A DNA stretch of 64,000 bases from Brasenia schreberi (taxonomy: Eukaryota; Streptophyta; Magnoliopsida; Nymphaeales; Cabombaceae): positions 15,329,501 to 15,393,500 of the forward strand of contig JAYKKT010000086.1 of the NCBI GenBank assembly GCA_036023115.1, in the 5' to 3' direction. Below, piece by piece: positions 35,396 to 45,983 of this stretch (its first letter is position 1; the number at the start of each line of letters is the position of its first letter). The notes beneath the pieces were generated by a model that saw only the letters and a list, made by a program, of their open reading frames with translations, was not told the origin of the DNA and searched no databases. The position numbers were made by a program, and so were the translations under genes.

Positions 35396-36845
35396 TATGA
35401 GAAAGGATTGGGATCTATAGCACCCAACATGATAAGGAGAGAGAGTTTAGAGTATGTACGAGATTAACTCACCCTAACTTCATCCATACGAAATCGAATG
35501 ATATCACTAGATGATGCCTTTAGGGATCTATAGTTGTTACTTTATTTATGACTTGAAATATAGTATGCTAAACTATGACAAATTTATCTTTTAGTTTATG
35601 GAGTTGCATCATATGGTGTGTGACTTAGTAGGATCCCTTAGTTTCTATTTAACAAGGACCATCATAGGTAATCATTTATGCTTGTACGATCTCTCGGTAG
35701 TCTACCTATGTTTGGAACTCTATTAATCATCTATGCTTGTAGTTGTGGCAGTATTCCATATGAGAAGAGATCTTTGTTATATTACTTCAAATTTGCATAG
35801 TGATTGTTGCATGAGTATTGCTTCACATAAATCTTGTAATATTGAATTATAAGATTATAAGCAAGTCATAGAGATCTCCAGCATGAGGGACCTCCATGCG
35901 TCTCATACAGAAAATATCGAGTTCGAGCTCAAGGTTGATATGAATCTCTTCGTTCAAGCTTAAGCTCGAGATGCATTTGAGCAATTTGAGCTTGACTCAA
36001 TAAAGCTTGTCCTTTGAAATCCTTGTGAGACTTGAGTTCATTCTTTTGGATCTTTTCTAGAGCCTTTGTAATGAGTTATAAAGTAGTCATATAAACCACA
36101 TCACAATGAGATGGATCATACATTATGTATTGAATATGGCCATATAGTCAAGGTATGTCATGGTAGCTCATGAAAATGAAAAGTGTCCTCATCTCATTCT
36201 TTTTTACGAGTATACTAACTGGTAGTAAACGCTAGAACTTCCCCTTTGATTGGAAGCAAGGACTTCAATATTTAGTATTGTAATTATAGAGACAAATAAT
36301 AGTGAGAAAAGGTTGGCACTCTCCATCTCAAATAGCTTTTATGCCTATACAGCCAACATCAATAACAAAATGTGAATACATTTTTCTTTGATGGCTAAAA
36401 AATGGCTAGCATATACCTCTCTCTATATATTTATATAATAAGAGTTGCTAAACTCTAATTTATTCCAATATAGAAGGTTGGATGGGAGAGATGGATGCTG
36501 TGGTTTTAAAAATAAAAGTAGATAAGTGCATCTTGTGCTTTATGTGTTTATATGTATATAGGGAGAAGTAGTGGTTTGTGCTCAAACTCATTCATTCTTA
36601 AATTGACTTAAATATTTTCATCGTTCGATCAACATGATTGATAATAGATATTTAAATTAAAAAAGAAAATTGTATCATTGTGCATTAAATGCAAAGTATG
36701 AAAAGCAAAATGATATAATTCATTTTTAAATTCAAATCTCTATTATTGATTATGATGATTAGGCAGAGAAGATGTTTGAATAGATTTTAGGATAGATGGG
36801 ATTGAACATAGACCTCATGTATTACATTTTATAAATGAAAATCAT
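35396..36845. other. AT-rich region without recognised gene
   Basis: Only short ORFs, no conserved motif. It is the continuation of the DNA that lay beside the solo LTR before E2 inserted: the short segment 16514-16539 and this region were adjacent. Part may be the worn LTR of the copia element that follows. Confidence 0.4.
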
Positions 36846-36972
36846 TAAACTTATTTTAAATTTGTTTTATTGTAAAAGAGAAATGGATCATGCCATATAG
36901 AAGGGCCCTCCTTTCTATTGCATGATCATTATATTGAGGCCTTACAGCCATTATAATAACCAGGAATTATCA
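36846..36972 (-). repeat. E4 3' LTR, start portion
   Basis: Matches 45808-45934 (shared words GGATCATGC, GGAGGGC, TGCATGA and TTATATTGAGGCCTTA, reading the plus strand). On the minus strand the LTR would begin TGATAATTCC after a purine-rich CTAAGTGGGAGA tract (36973-36984). How far it extends left is unclear. Confidence 0.6.
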
Positions 36973-37159
36973 TCTCCCACTTAGCCATATGAGTTGAATC
37001 ATGAGGCAATGGTTTCCTCTCACTATTTAGTGGCTTTCTCAATTATATCACTTACTACTTGTACTAAAGTACAACTCGCAGGAATTATCTCATTTATGTG
37101 GTTTTCATAACTAATACACTTTTCTTTCATAACAACTCATGTTTATGTTTATAAATAGC

Positions 37160-37816
37160 TAAAAACTCTAAACGTGTCTCAATCCTATGTTGTTAACATG
37201 TTTCGTAAACAAATCTTCAGATATGCTTTTTGTCAAGGGGTTTGCTATTATATCTCTTATAGGAAGGTAAGAGACGGATATTTCATTCTTCTGTATCATA
37301 TCACATATATATAATAATATTTTGCCATTATATGTTTTCTCCTTAAGCTATTAGCTTCACTCTTTATCATAGTTGTGATATTGTAAAAGTAGATAACAAC
37401 TAGCTCGTTGTTTATGTCTAGCATCAAATTATGAATGAAATAACTTATCCAAATGATTGCAACCACATACTATAAGCAATATACTAATTCGCTTGTGTAT
37501 GCAATGCTACACAAACTTATTTCTTATATGACCAAGAAATAACACCTCCAAAAAAGAAAACTTAACTTAAGGTTGTTTTGTTGTCATATTTGCTTTCAAT
37601 AAAGTCAGCATTTGAGTATTCAGCTATTTTAAATTAATATGCCCAATAGTATAATTTCAAATCTCTTGTTTCTTTTAGATATCTCAAGATCCTATTCACG
37701 ACAACTTAGTGTTGCTAACCAAGATTACTTTAGTATCTACTCATGAGGCCAACAGTAAAGTTGATATCAGGTCTCGTACACAATATAGTATACATCAAGT
37801 TGTCATTAGCTTCAGA
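37160..37816 (-). pseudogene. E4 RT C-terminus and RNase H fragment
   Basis: Minus-strand translation gives LMYTILCTRPDI, then RILRYLKETRDLKLYYW, a degraded RNase H, then IANPLTKSISEDLFTKHVNN at the C-terminus. These are hallmark motifs of Ty1/copia pol. Several stops interrupt it. It continues across the LINE insertion into 39776-40085. Confidence 0.85.
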
Positions 37817-37824
37817 ATAAGAAA

Positions 37825-39767
37825 TATTTTTTTGGAATTATGTTGGTACACCCTATGATATGTGGAACAATATGGCTATACATATTAGAAAAGTGGCGAA
37901 AGATGTGTTAGGTGTATCTAAGCGAGGTGTACCGGCACAAAAACAAGCTTGGTGGTGGAGTGAAGTAGTGCAAAATAAAATCAAGGTAAAGAGGGCATGT
38001 TATAAATTATATTATGCTAAAAAAACTAGTAAAACTTTAGAGGCTTATAAGAAAGCAAAAAGGAAGCGAAAAAGGCTGTGAGTGAAGCAAAAGCTAAAAT
38101 TTGGAAGGATTTATATAAAAAACTCATCTCAAAAGAGGGTGAAAGAGATATTTTTACGATAGCTAGGGCTAGAAATAAGAAAACTAAAGATCTTAATTAT
38201 GTTAGATGCATCAAGGACGAGGATAAAAAAATTCTACTAGCAAATGATGATATAAGAAATAGATGGAAAAACTATTTTTATAAGTTTTTTAATGAAAATA
38301 AAGATGTTAGTATTAGCTTAGGATAGTTAGTCAAATCAGAAAAGTATATAAACCACAATTTCTACCGACGTATTTAAAAGAATGAAGTCAAAGAGGCTCT
38401 TAAACATATGAAGGGTGGTAAATCGGTAAGACCAGATAATATTCCTATAGAAGTTTAGAAAACACTAGGAGAAATAGGAATCACTTGGCTCACAAGACTA
38501 TTTAACGAAATATGAAAAAACCAAAAGATGCCCGAGGAATGGAGAGCAAGCACACTTATACCCATATATAATAAGGGAGACATTCAAAATTGTGTGAAAT
38601 ATTGAGGTATCAAGTTAATGAGCCATACTATAAATTGTGGGAATGAATTATTGAACGTAGGTTAAGACAAGTATCAAGTACAACAAAGAACCAATTTGGA
38701 TTCATTCCAAGCAGATCTACTGTTGAAGTGATTCACCTATTGAGACGTCTTATGGAACATTTTAGAGAAAAAAAGAAAGTCCTTCACATGATATTTATTG
38801 ATCTAGAAAAAGCTTATGATAGGGTACCGAGAGAAGTTCTTTGGAGAACTTTGGAAAAAAGAGGTATCCCATTGACATACATTAACCTTATAAGAGACAT
38901 GTATGATGGTGCAAAAACATGTGTGAGGATTCATGAAGGAATGACAAACTTCTTTGAAGTTAATATTGGGTTACATCAAGGATCAACTTTAAGTCCATAG
39001 TTATTTATAATGGTGATTGATGAGTTAACAAAACATATTAAAGATGAAGTACCTTGGTGTATGTTATTTGCACATGACATTGTATTAGTGGAGGAGTCTA
39101 AGGAAAAAGTTAATAGAAAATTGGAACTATGGAGAGAAACATTAGAAAGCAAAGGCCTCCGACTTAGTAGAACAAAGACCGAATATATGGAATGTAAGTT
39201 TGATCATTTGGTTACATCAAAGGACATAGAAATTAAAATTGGCACACATTGCATCCTCAAAAGGAAAGTTTTAAATATTTAGGGTCAATTTTTTAGAGTG
39301 ATAGAAGAATTGATGGAGATGTTACATATAGAATTAATGCTGGTTAGTTAAAATGGAGAGGAGCATCAAGTATTCTTTATGATAAGAAGATACCATTAAA
39401 GTTAAAAGGTAAATATTATAGAGCAACAATTAGGCATGTCATATTTTATGGTTCTGAGTGTTGGGCAGTTAATCATCAACATGTACAAAAGATGTCTGTG
39501 ACAGAAATGAAGATGTTGAGATGGATGAGTGGTCATACAAGAAAAGACCGTATACATAATGAGGTTATTAGAAACAAATTAGGAGTGGCACCAATAGAGG
39601 GTAAAATGAGAGAATATCGTTTAAGATGGTTTGGACATATAGAAAGAAGATCAAAAGAAGAACTTGTAAGAAGGTTTAACATAGCACACGATAGGGATAT
39701 GTGGAAACAAAGAATCCATGTAGCCGACCCCGACTAGTATGGGAAAAGGCTTAGTTGTTGTTGTTGT
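37825..39767 (+). mobile_element. LINE of plant RTE type, 5'-truncated
   Basis: Target duplication ATAAGAAA lies at 37817-37824 and 39768-39775. The 3' end is GGCTTAGTTGTTGTTGTTG, the TTG-repeat tail typical of plant RTE LINEs, instead of poly(A). The endonuclease domain is missing, so reverse transcription stopped early. It sits in the RT region of copia element E4, in the opposite orientation. Confidence 0.92.
37860..39737 (+). pseudogene. RTE LINE reverse transcriptase pseudogene
   Basis: Pieces in order: a basic linker (37860-38326), the RT fingers with RLRQVSS around 38660, the palm with [16 protein letters not shown] at about 38796, [10 protein letters not shown] at about 38968, and the active-site region MLFAHDIVLVEE at about 39061. 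The C-terminal [10 protein letters not shown] and [11 protein letters not shown] are at 39490-39737. The expected FADD is FAHD, with the first Asp changed to His. Stops lie between the pieces (about 38324, 38998 and 39280). It is collinear with the LINE at 60006-62832. Confidence 0.88.
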
Positions 39768-39775
39768 ATAAGAAA

Positions 39776-40085
39776 CATTTTGTTTTTCTTGTCTATCATT
39801 AAGATAGTCAGCTTTACTAAGCTTGACCTCTTTTGCAATGAGTGTGCTTGTACACTTACATTCGCTAATTTTAAATTCTTGAGGATATAGTCAATATACA
39901 TATCTTGACTCATATCTAAGTGTAGATTTTCTATCATAAGCAATCTTTATACCTATGATGTAGGATATCTCTATGATATCTTTCATTTCAAACTTGAAAT
40001 TTAATTATAACTTGTTCTTGATAATCATATCATTGTCATTACCGGTTAACAAAATGCCATCTACATAAAGAGATAAAATGGCAAA
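39776..40085 (-). pseudogene. E4 RT fragment with YVDD-region motif
   Basis: Minus-strand LSLYVDGILLTGNDNDMI is the copia active-site region with the second Asp of YVDD changed to Gly. FKFEMKDI and a degraded stretch follow. It joins in sequence to 37816 once the LINE is removed. Confidence 0.85.
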
Positions 40086-40094
40086 AGGGGCCAT

Positions 40095-41721
40095 GCTCAT
40101 GACCACGTGGACCACCCATGTGACAAGCAAAATTGAATTGGATTGGAGCTAATTTGGATCAGTCATGGACCATCCTAACCCGTCGAATACTCTAGAGAGA
40201 TGCCAAAGAATATGCTTGATCTAGAGACTTCTTGAAAAATCTATAAATACTACCCTTGGCCCGGGATTTAAGGGAGGTAATTTGTGAAGAAAAACCAACA
40301 AAGAGAAGAGGAAAGAGAGAAAAGAGAGAGGAAGAAGAAGGTGTGTAGAGAAAGAAGTCAATCAGCCAAGGAGGAGGTTTGCCCAAGGAAAAATCTGGCT
40401 AGGTTTTTCCTCCTTTCTACATTCTTTCAATTCAAACATTTGTAATTTTTGGAGTCCTCATCTCCAATCCATTGTAAAGCAAAAGAAATATTTCAAATCT
40501 ATGTAAAATACCATTGATAAGAGGACCTATCACTTGTATGTCATTCGATCTCTTCTACCTCAATATAAGTTATATCTTATACTTCATCATCTTTCTTCAT
40601 TGATATTATTGCCTCCAAATTAATTCAAGAAGCGATAAGAGAAACATTAGAAATCACATTTTACGTATGTAAATCACTCTTATGATGGATTAAATACCTA
40701 TAAGTTTGTGTAAGGGTGGGCACTAGGCTATAATCGCATATATTTTTCAAAAGTTATCCTCTTCAATAGAGATCGCCCTAGAAATTTATATGTAGATGAG
40801 TTCCTCACCAAACAAACACAAGTCCTCAACCAAATTTCTTTCGATGATCATTAACACATTAAAGATCAAATCGGATGCATCATTAGCTTCCATAAAAAAA
40901 ATTATACATATTTCACCATCCTCCATAAGTCATGTCTAATCCTTGAAATTTCTAAAATTTTATCCAAAAGTTGCATATACACTGTTAACATTGAGTAAAA
41001 GTTTCAAAAATTTTGGACATGGGTAAGGTCAAGTAATAAAATTATTAAGAACCGAACTCAACTTAAAATAGAATTTGTCTCTACTAAAATTCCTATGACA
41101 AACTTTTAGTAAAACCTTAATAACTCTATCAGTCGATACCTAAAAATCATAAAAGTAGTTTCGTTGGAAAGCTAACATCCATAAACTTTTCAACCTAATT
41201 GATTTTATAAAAATCAAAATGCTATGTAGAGAGATATAGGCATTTTACTGAGCCTTTCTATTTCAGTCTCACAGACTTCAAAATTTCAGGATACCGTTCA
41301 GTTAGGAATCTTCTCGAATTTAATTCTAATCATCTAAAAACCAAAAGATATTACTTAGGTAAAATTTTTGGATCCTTGTAAAACAAAAAAAATTGAAAAA
41401 CTCCTCTGTTGGAAAATAGAACCGATTCCATTTTACAAGACATTAATTGGTTTTTGCCAAGTGAAGAACATACTCATTTTGGAAAACTATTTTGAAAATT
41501 ATTTTGAAAAATCCTAGATCATAAATCACTCTTTCTAAGAGTCTAGGCTGACCTTTGAGCGCCAATTCAAGAAGGCCTATAATGATAAGAATCTACATGT
41601 CTACAATCGCTGAATGCTTAGAAAATCTCTTTGCAAATTTGAGTAAACTTGCTAATATGCTCACGCATAATTTTTGCAAACAAAGTTGTAAGTTGATAAA
41701 AGACCAAAAATTTTGTTTACA
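40095..41721 (+). mobile_element. Old truncated LTR related to E1 (remnant 1)
   Basis: Ends AATTTTGTTTACA like the E1 LTR. It has the degenerate U5 stem-loop TTTGAGC-GCCA-ATTCAAG (41554-41571), and CTATAAATAC at 40241-40250 resembles the LTR TATA. The LTR start is missing. The sequence between is AT-rich and worn. It lies inside E4, between RT and integrase. Confidence 0.6.
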
Positions 41722-42440
41722 CAACCCACAACTCATATGGTATAATGGATACAACCTTATAGAAAACTTTGTTTAAGATATACATGATTGTAGACATTGT
41801 TTCTCCTCAATATACTTTAGGTAGAGAAGTATCTCCCAACTTGGATCTTGTTCTATTTAAAAGGGTCACATTATATCATCCAATTACACCATTTTTTTTA
41901 GATGTCTTAGGTATTATATTTTGCCTAACTATACCATATTCTTTATAGTATTTTGAAAACTCACCTAACTTGGATTCACCTTCTCAATCATACCTTAGCA
42001 CTTTAATTGTGTTTCCTAATTGATTTTCAACTTCTTACTTATATTCTTTGAATGTGTCTAATGCTTCGTATTTATATGGCAAGAGGTATATGTATTCATA
42101 TATTGAATGGCCATCAATAAAGATTATAAAATAATCCTTCTCATGATAGGATAGTATTAGAAAAGGTCCATAAATGTAGGTATAAATGATTTCTAATAAA
42201 CTTTTCACTCATCTTACTTCTTTGAAAATTTGGTTTCTCATCATTTCCCATAACAAGAGGTACTCGTTAGATGTGGTTTCATCAAATTCAAGTAATAAGT
42301 CAAAAGATACTAATTTTCTTAACTTATTAAGCTTATGTCCTAGCCTTCTATATCATGCATTTACATCAACAAGCATTACACAGTCAATATAAGTAGAAGT
42401 GGATGGTCCTTCATTATTCATTGTACTGAGTTTGAACAAA
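41722..42440 (-). pseudogene. E4 integrase and pre-integrase pseudogene
   Basis: Minus strand. RRLGHKLNKLRKLVSFDLL is the pre-integrase zinc region. DYFIIFIDGHSIYEYIYLLP and YKYEALDTFKEYK belong to the integrase core. KLGEFSKYYKEYGIVRQNI and MYILNKVFYK then IPYELW close the domain. This is the usual copia order. Several stops. The downstream linker and first half of RT are absent. Confidence 0.85.
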
Positions 42441-42489
42441 CTATGGTCAAAATAAAAAATACTTCATATATAATTGAGTGCTTAGAGGA

Positions 42490-45428
42490 TTGTAAGCACA
42501 AAAAATTTTCTCAAAAGATTTTGTCTTTTAGAAATTCTGCCTTTTTCAAGAAAAATTGTGGTTCTAGGTCTTTTAAGAGTTTTTAAATAAAAACACCTTA
42601 AACAAACTTATTTCCTTGCTAAAATTTTGTAGGAGCCTCAAAATAATAGTATATTGCACCCCTCTCAAAAAAAATCAATTTTGTCAAAAGTCCAAACAAA
42701 TGATTGTTTTGCACTAAAGGCCAAATTGACCAAATTCTACAAATTCAAATGATTTCCTTCAAGGAAATAATAGTTTCAAACAAGTTTTTCAAAGAAATAA
42801 ATGAGACATTGGGAACCAAACATAAATTTACAAAAACCTCTAAAATTTCGGAACAAATCAAATTGAAACTAAACCTCAAAAACTTGCCCGATAGAGAAAA
42901 GTCTTACACCGTGACCCTACACCCATCAAAAGGGTTAAAATGGCTCGAGACCCTACACCCATCAAAAGGGTTAAAATGGCTCGAGACCCTACACCCATCT
43001 AGAGGTTAAAGCGTTTGGAGACCCTATACCCACCAAAGTATTAAAGTAGTCGAAATGGTTAAAGACTAACTCATGGAGTGAAAGCAAGTCACTCATGCAA
43101 ACAAAAACTAAGGATATGACTCAGTTGTTCTCCAAAAGTATTTGATGATTTCAACTCGATGTTTTCAAATGTATCACAAAAGAAATGGTTTTAAAAAAAA
43201 TGTGTCAAACCATAAATCTTACCTAAAAAGTGGCTGAAACAAGGGAGCAGAATTCCAAAAAGCTAGAATAGAAGCAAAGGAAGTAACTCCAACACCTGCA
43301 AGAGATCAATTCAAATCTAGCCCCAAATCAAATTAGAATCAAATTAAAGATAGGCTCATTACCATCCCATTCCAAGTCCAAATGATTGGCACATGACTAA
43401 GCCCACACAAAATCAAATAAGGCTCGAGACCTGCTATGAAGTCTGATTCAAATCAAAGTCAAGTGCAAGGCAAATTCATATCAAACCCCAAGCAAAGGCC
43501 CGATCGGAGCTCAGACAAGCCTAGCTAAATTCAAGACCCAATCGACTAGGATCGAATTCAAAGCTCCAATACAAATCATATCTTAGAGCATTCAAATGTA
43601 CAAGGATGATTTGATTCAAATAGGGCTAGATCTTATCCAAACCTCAAGTTCAAGACAAGGAAAGCATCAAACCAGATCATGACTAAGGTTTGGCGAAAGT
43701 GGCTCGACACCAGGTAGCACTTTGCTTAAATTCAAATCAACCCAATCTCACATGGAACCAAGCAAGGGGTGGGCTAGTCATGCTATGATGAACTACACCC
43801 TAGCCAAATCAGATGACAAAGACACATGCCAAGTCAAAGAAAGAGGGAGGATCAAGTCATGGTATGGACCGCACCTAGCCAGTTGGCTCAACTAAGGATG
43901 GGCTAACCCACATGGGTTGCACCCAAGATCATATCAACCCACATCGGCTCATGAGGGACCACTCCACATGGCCCATGTGCAGCCACATATCTAGAAAATT
44001 CAATTGGATCATGGTTCAAATCGGGTCTCCTATTAAGAGCCCAAAACCGATCTATAAAAAGGCCTAGAGTCCCCCCTTTAAATATGTAAAAGGGAGCCTT
44101 TGGGTGTTGATTCAAGGCATGAAAGAGAGAAACGTCAAGGGAATTTCTACAGCTAGAGAGGGAGGGAGAAAAAGAGAGAAAGAGAGAGGAAGGACACGCC
44201 CTTTGTTAGAGCTACCGGTAACCAAGCCTTCTTCCGATCTTCAGGTCATCTCTTTCCTTCTCCATTTTTATTACTCTCTTATTCCTTTCCATTCAATTTA
44301 ATGGGGTTTTAATTAAGGAGCTTATATCTCCATTCTTGATGTAATATTTGAGGGATTATGCTACCCAATTTCTTTCATGCTTGTTAATGCCTTTTATATG
44401 TTTGGTTCATAGTTCCTTTTACCCAAATATATATTGTAAGATCTTATATCCCCTAATCTCCTCTATTCTTATGATATAATGATAATTTCCTTGAATTATT
44501 TCTTTCCTTATGCTTTAATTGATGTGGATTATATTTAATTTGGTCGAATGCATTCACATATTTTCAATGTGTAGAGTTTACAGACTCTGTTATATTTTTA
44601 TTTGGTCTTCACCAATTTTATTATTTGCCTTAAACAATCTTAAAATTCTTACAAATTTTACAGACATTGGGCTTGTGTGTAGATTAGGTGTATCAAATTT
44701 CATTGCATTTGGATTGAAGAGTAAGGAAAGAAAAATCAACAATCAAACATATGCAGATACAGAGGTTGGGTCACAATATCATAATTTTATTTGCAGTGAA
44801 CCAATTTGATTAAAAATGGTCTCATCAGAAAGTTGATTCTCATAAATTTCCAAAAAGACTAAATACATATGTCTTTGTGTTGAGATACAATTGCTTTATT
44901 AAGGATCTATGGCTTTGTCATAGATATGTCCCGAATACTAGAGTAAGGGACCTTTTTAGATTTAATTACACATCTACAAACATCAAATCAAAATAAAAAT
45001 AGTTTGAGAGTCTCCACATCCTAATCTATTTTACACAAAAAATTTAAGATTTTTAGAGATTCGTAGACTGTAAAAAAGTTAAGAACATATGTTGCTAGAA
45101 ACATAACTGTTTCTATTTTTTTATTTGAACCTGAAATTATGTAAGGGAAAGATCACACAATTTTGCAAACATCATTTCAATTAAAAACTTGTTTTGAAAA
45201 CTTACTGGATCCTAAAACAATTTTCCAAGTATCTAGGCTGACCCTTGAGCATCAGTTCAAGATGGCCTATATCGATAAAAACTCACTTGTCTACATTCAT
45301 GAAAAAGACAGAAATTTTTATAAAACTTTACTAGTTTAAGCAAATTAACTGGCACGCTCGCGCATTCGTAGTTTGCAAATTGAGTTTGAAATCTATACAT
45401 AGACTTCGGAACAAAAATTCATATCTAC
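42490..45428 (+). mobile_element. Old nearly full-length LTR related to E1 (remnant 2)
   Basis: Starts near TGTAAGCACAAAAAATTTTC (compare TGTAAACACCCCAAAATC of E1). It has a TATA-like CTATAAAAA at about 44052, the stem-loop CTTGAGC-ATCA-GTTCAAG at 45244-45261 and TGGCACGCTC at 45350-45359. The length of about 2.9 kb fits this LTR family. GAGGA flanks both sides (42485-42489 and 45429-45433), a possible worn target duplication. Probably a solo LTR inserted in E4. Confidence 0.65.
42912..43030 (+). repeat. 36-bp tandem repeat, about three units
   Basis: Units at 42912-42947 and 42948-42983 are identical; a third (42984-43019) is degenerate. Core words CCCTACACCCATCAAAAGG and TGGCTCGA. It lies inside LTR remnant 2. 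Confidence 0.9.
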
Positions 45429-45451
45429 GAGGAGCTTATTAGGATTTATTC

Positions 45452-45463
45452 ACCTTGATACCA
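45452..45463 (-). other. E4 primer-binding site (initiator-Met type, mutated)
   Basis: Reverse complement TGGTATCAAGGT, one base from the LTR edge; compare TGGTATCAGAGC. It confirms the minus orientation of the copia element. Confidence 0.65.
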
Positions 45464-45464
45464 A

Positions 45465-45934
45465 TGTTATGTTTTCTTTGGAGTAGAGCAATGTCATTGA
45501 ACTTTCGATCGCCTAGTATAGCATCATTAAGGAGGATTCTTAGAATGAGCAAAGAATAATTGAAAAAGAATACCTAAAACTAGAAAAAAAAACTCTATAA
45601 TGATATTCTACAACTTCTATGTGTTCTCTTGTTAGTTTTATTCCCGAGTGTTTATCTTCATTGGGCATGGTACATGATAGGGTTATGTGAAAATGAAGGA
45701 TCCATGTAGCTAACCCTATTTAGTATTGGAAAAAGCTTAGTTGTTGTTGTTGTTTACCTTCATTGGATGTTTTTCTGCCTTTTAAGTTATATTTTGTAAA
45801 TAGAAATTGTTAAACATATTTAAAATATGTTTTATTATAAAAATAAAAGTGGATCATGCAATATGAAGGGAGCCCTCCTTCCTATTGCATGACCGTTATA
45901 TTGAGGCCTTATATATTGCAATAACCAAGTGTCA
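45465..45934 (-). repeat. E4 5' LTR with LINE tail inside
   Basis: Minus-strand LTR beginning TGACACTTGG (right edge 45934) and ending CATAACA (left edge 45465). Interrupted by the LINE tail at 45665-45751; without it the length is about 370 bp. Confidence 0.6.
45665..45751 (+). mobile_element. 87-bp 3' end of an RTE LINE
   Basis: Matches the last bases of the 37825-39767 LINE, from the ACATGATAGGG region to GCTTAGTTGTTGTTG. Flanked by GTTTATCTTCATTGG (45650-45664) and GTTTACCTTCATTGG (45752-45766), a 15-bp duplication with one mismatch. An extremely 5'-truncated insertion. Confidence 0.88.
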
Positions 45935-45983
45935 TCGCCCTCAACCTAGAATCCATGAATATTGTTCATATATTGAAGCTATC

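Larger units (their letters stand above)
36846..45934 (-). mobile_element. E4: decayed Ty1/copia retrotransposon, interrupted by several insertions
   Basis: Minus-strand copia element. On the right are LTR and primer site (45452-45463). Then come pre-integrase and integrase (42440-41722), then RT and RNase H (40085-39776 and 37816-37160), and the left LTR start near 36972. Gag, protease and the first half of RT are missing. Interrupting it are a LINE (37825-39767), two LTR remnants (about 40095-41721 and 42490-45428) and a LINE tail (45665-45751). Many stops and frameshifts mark it as the oldest element of the cluster. The left boundary is not resolved. Confidence 0.8.
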
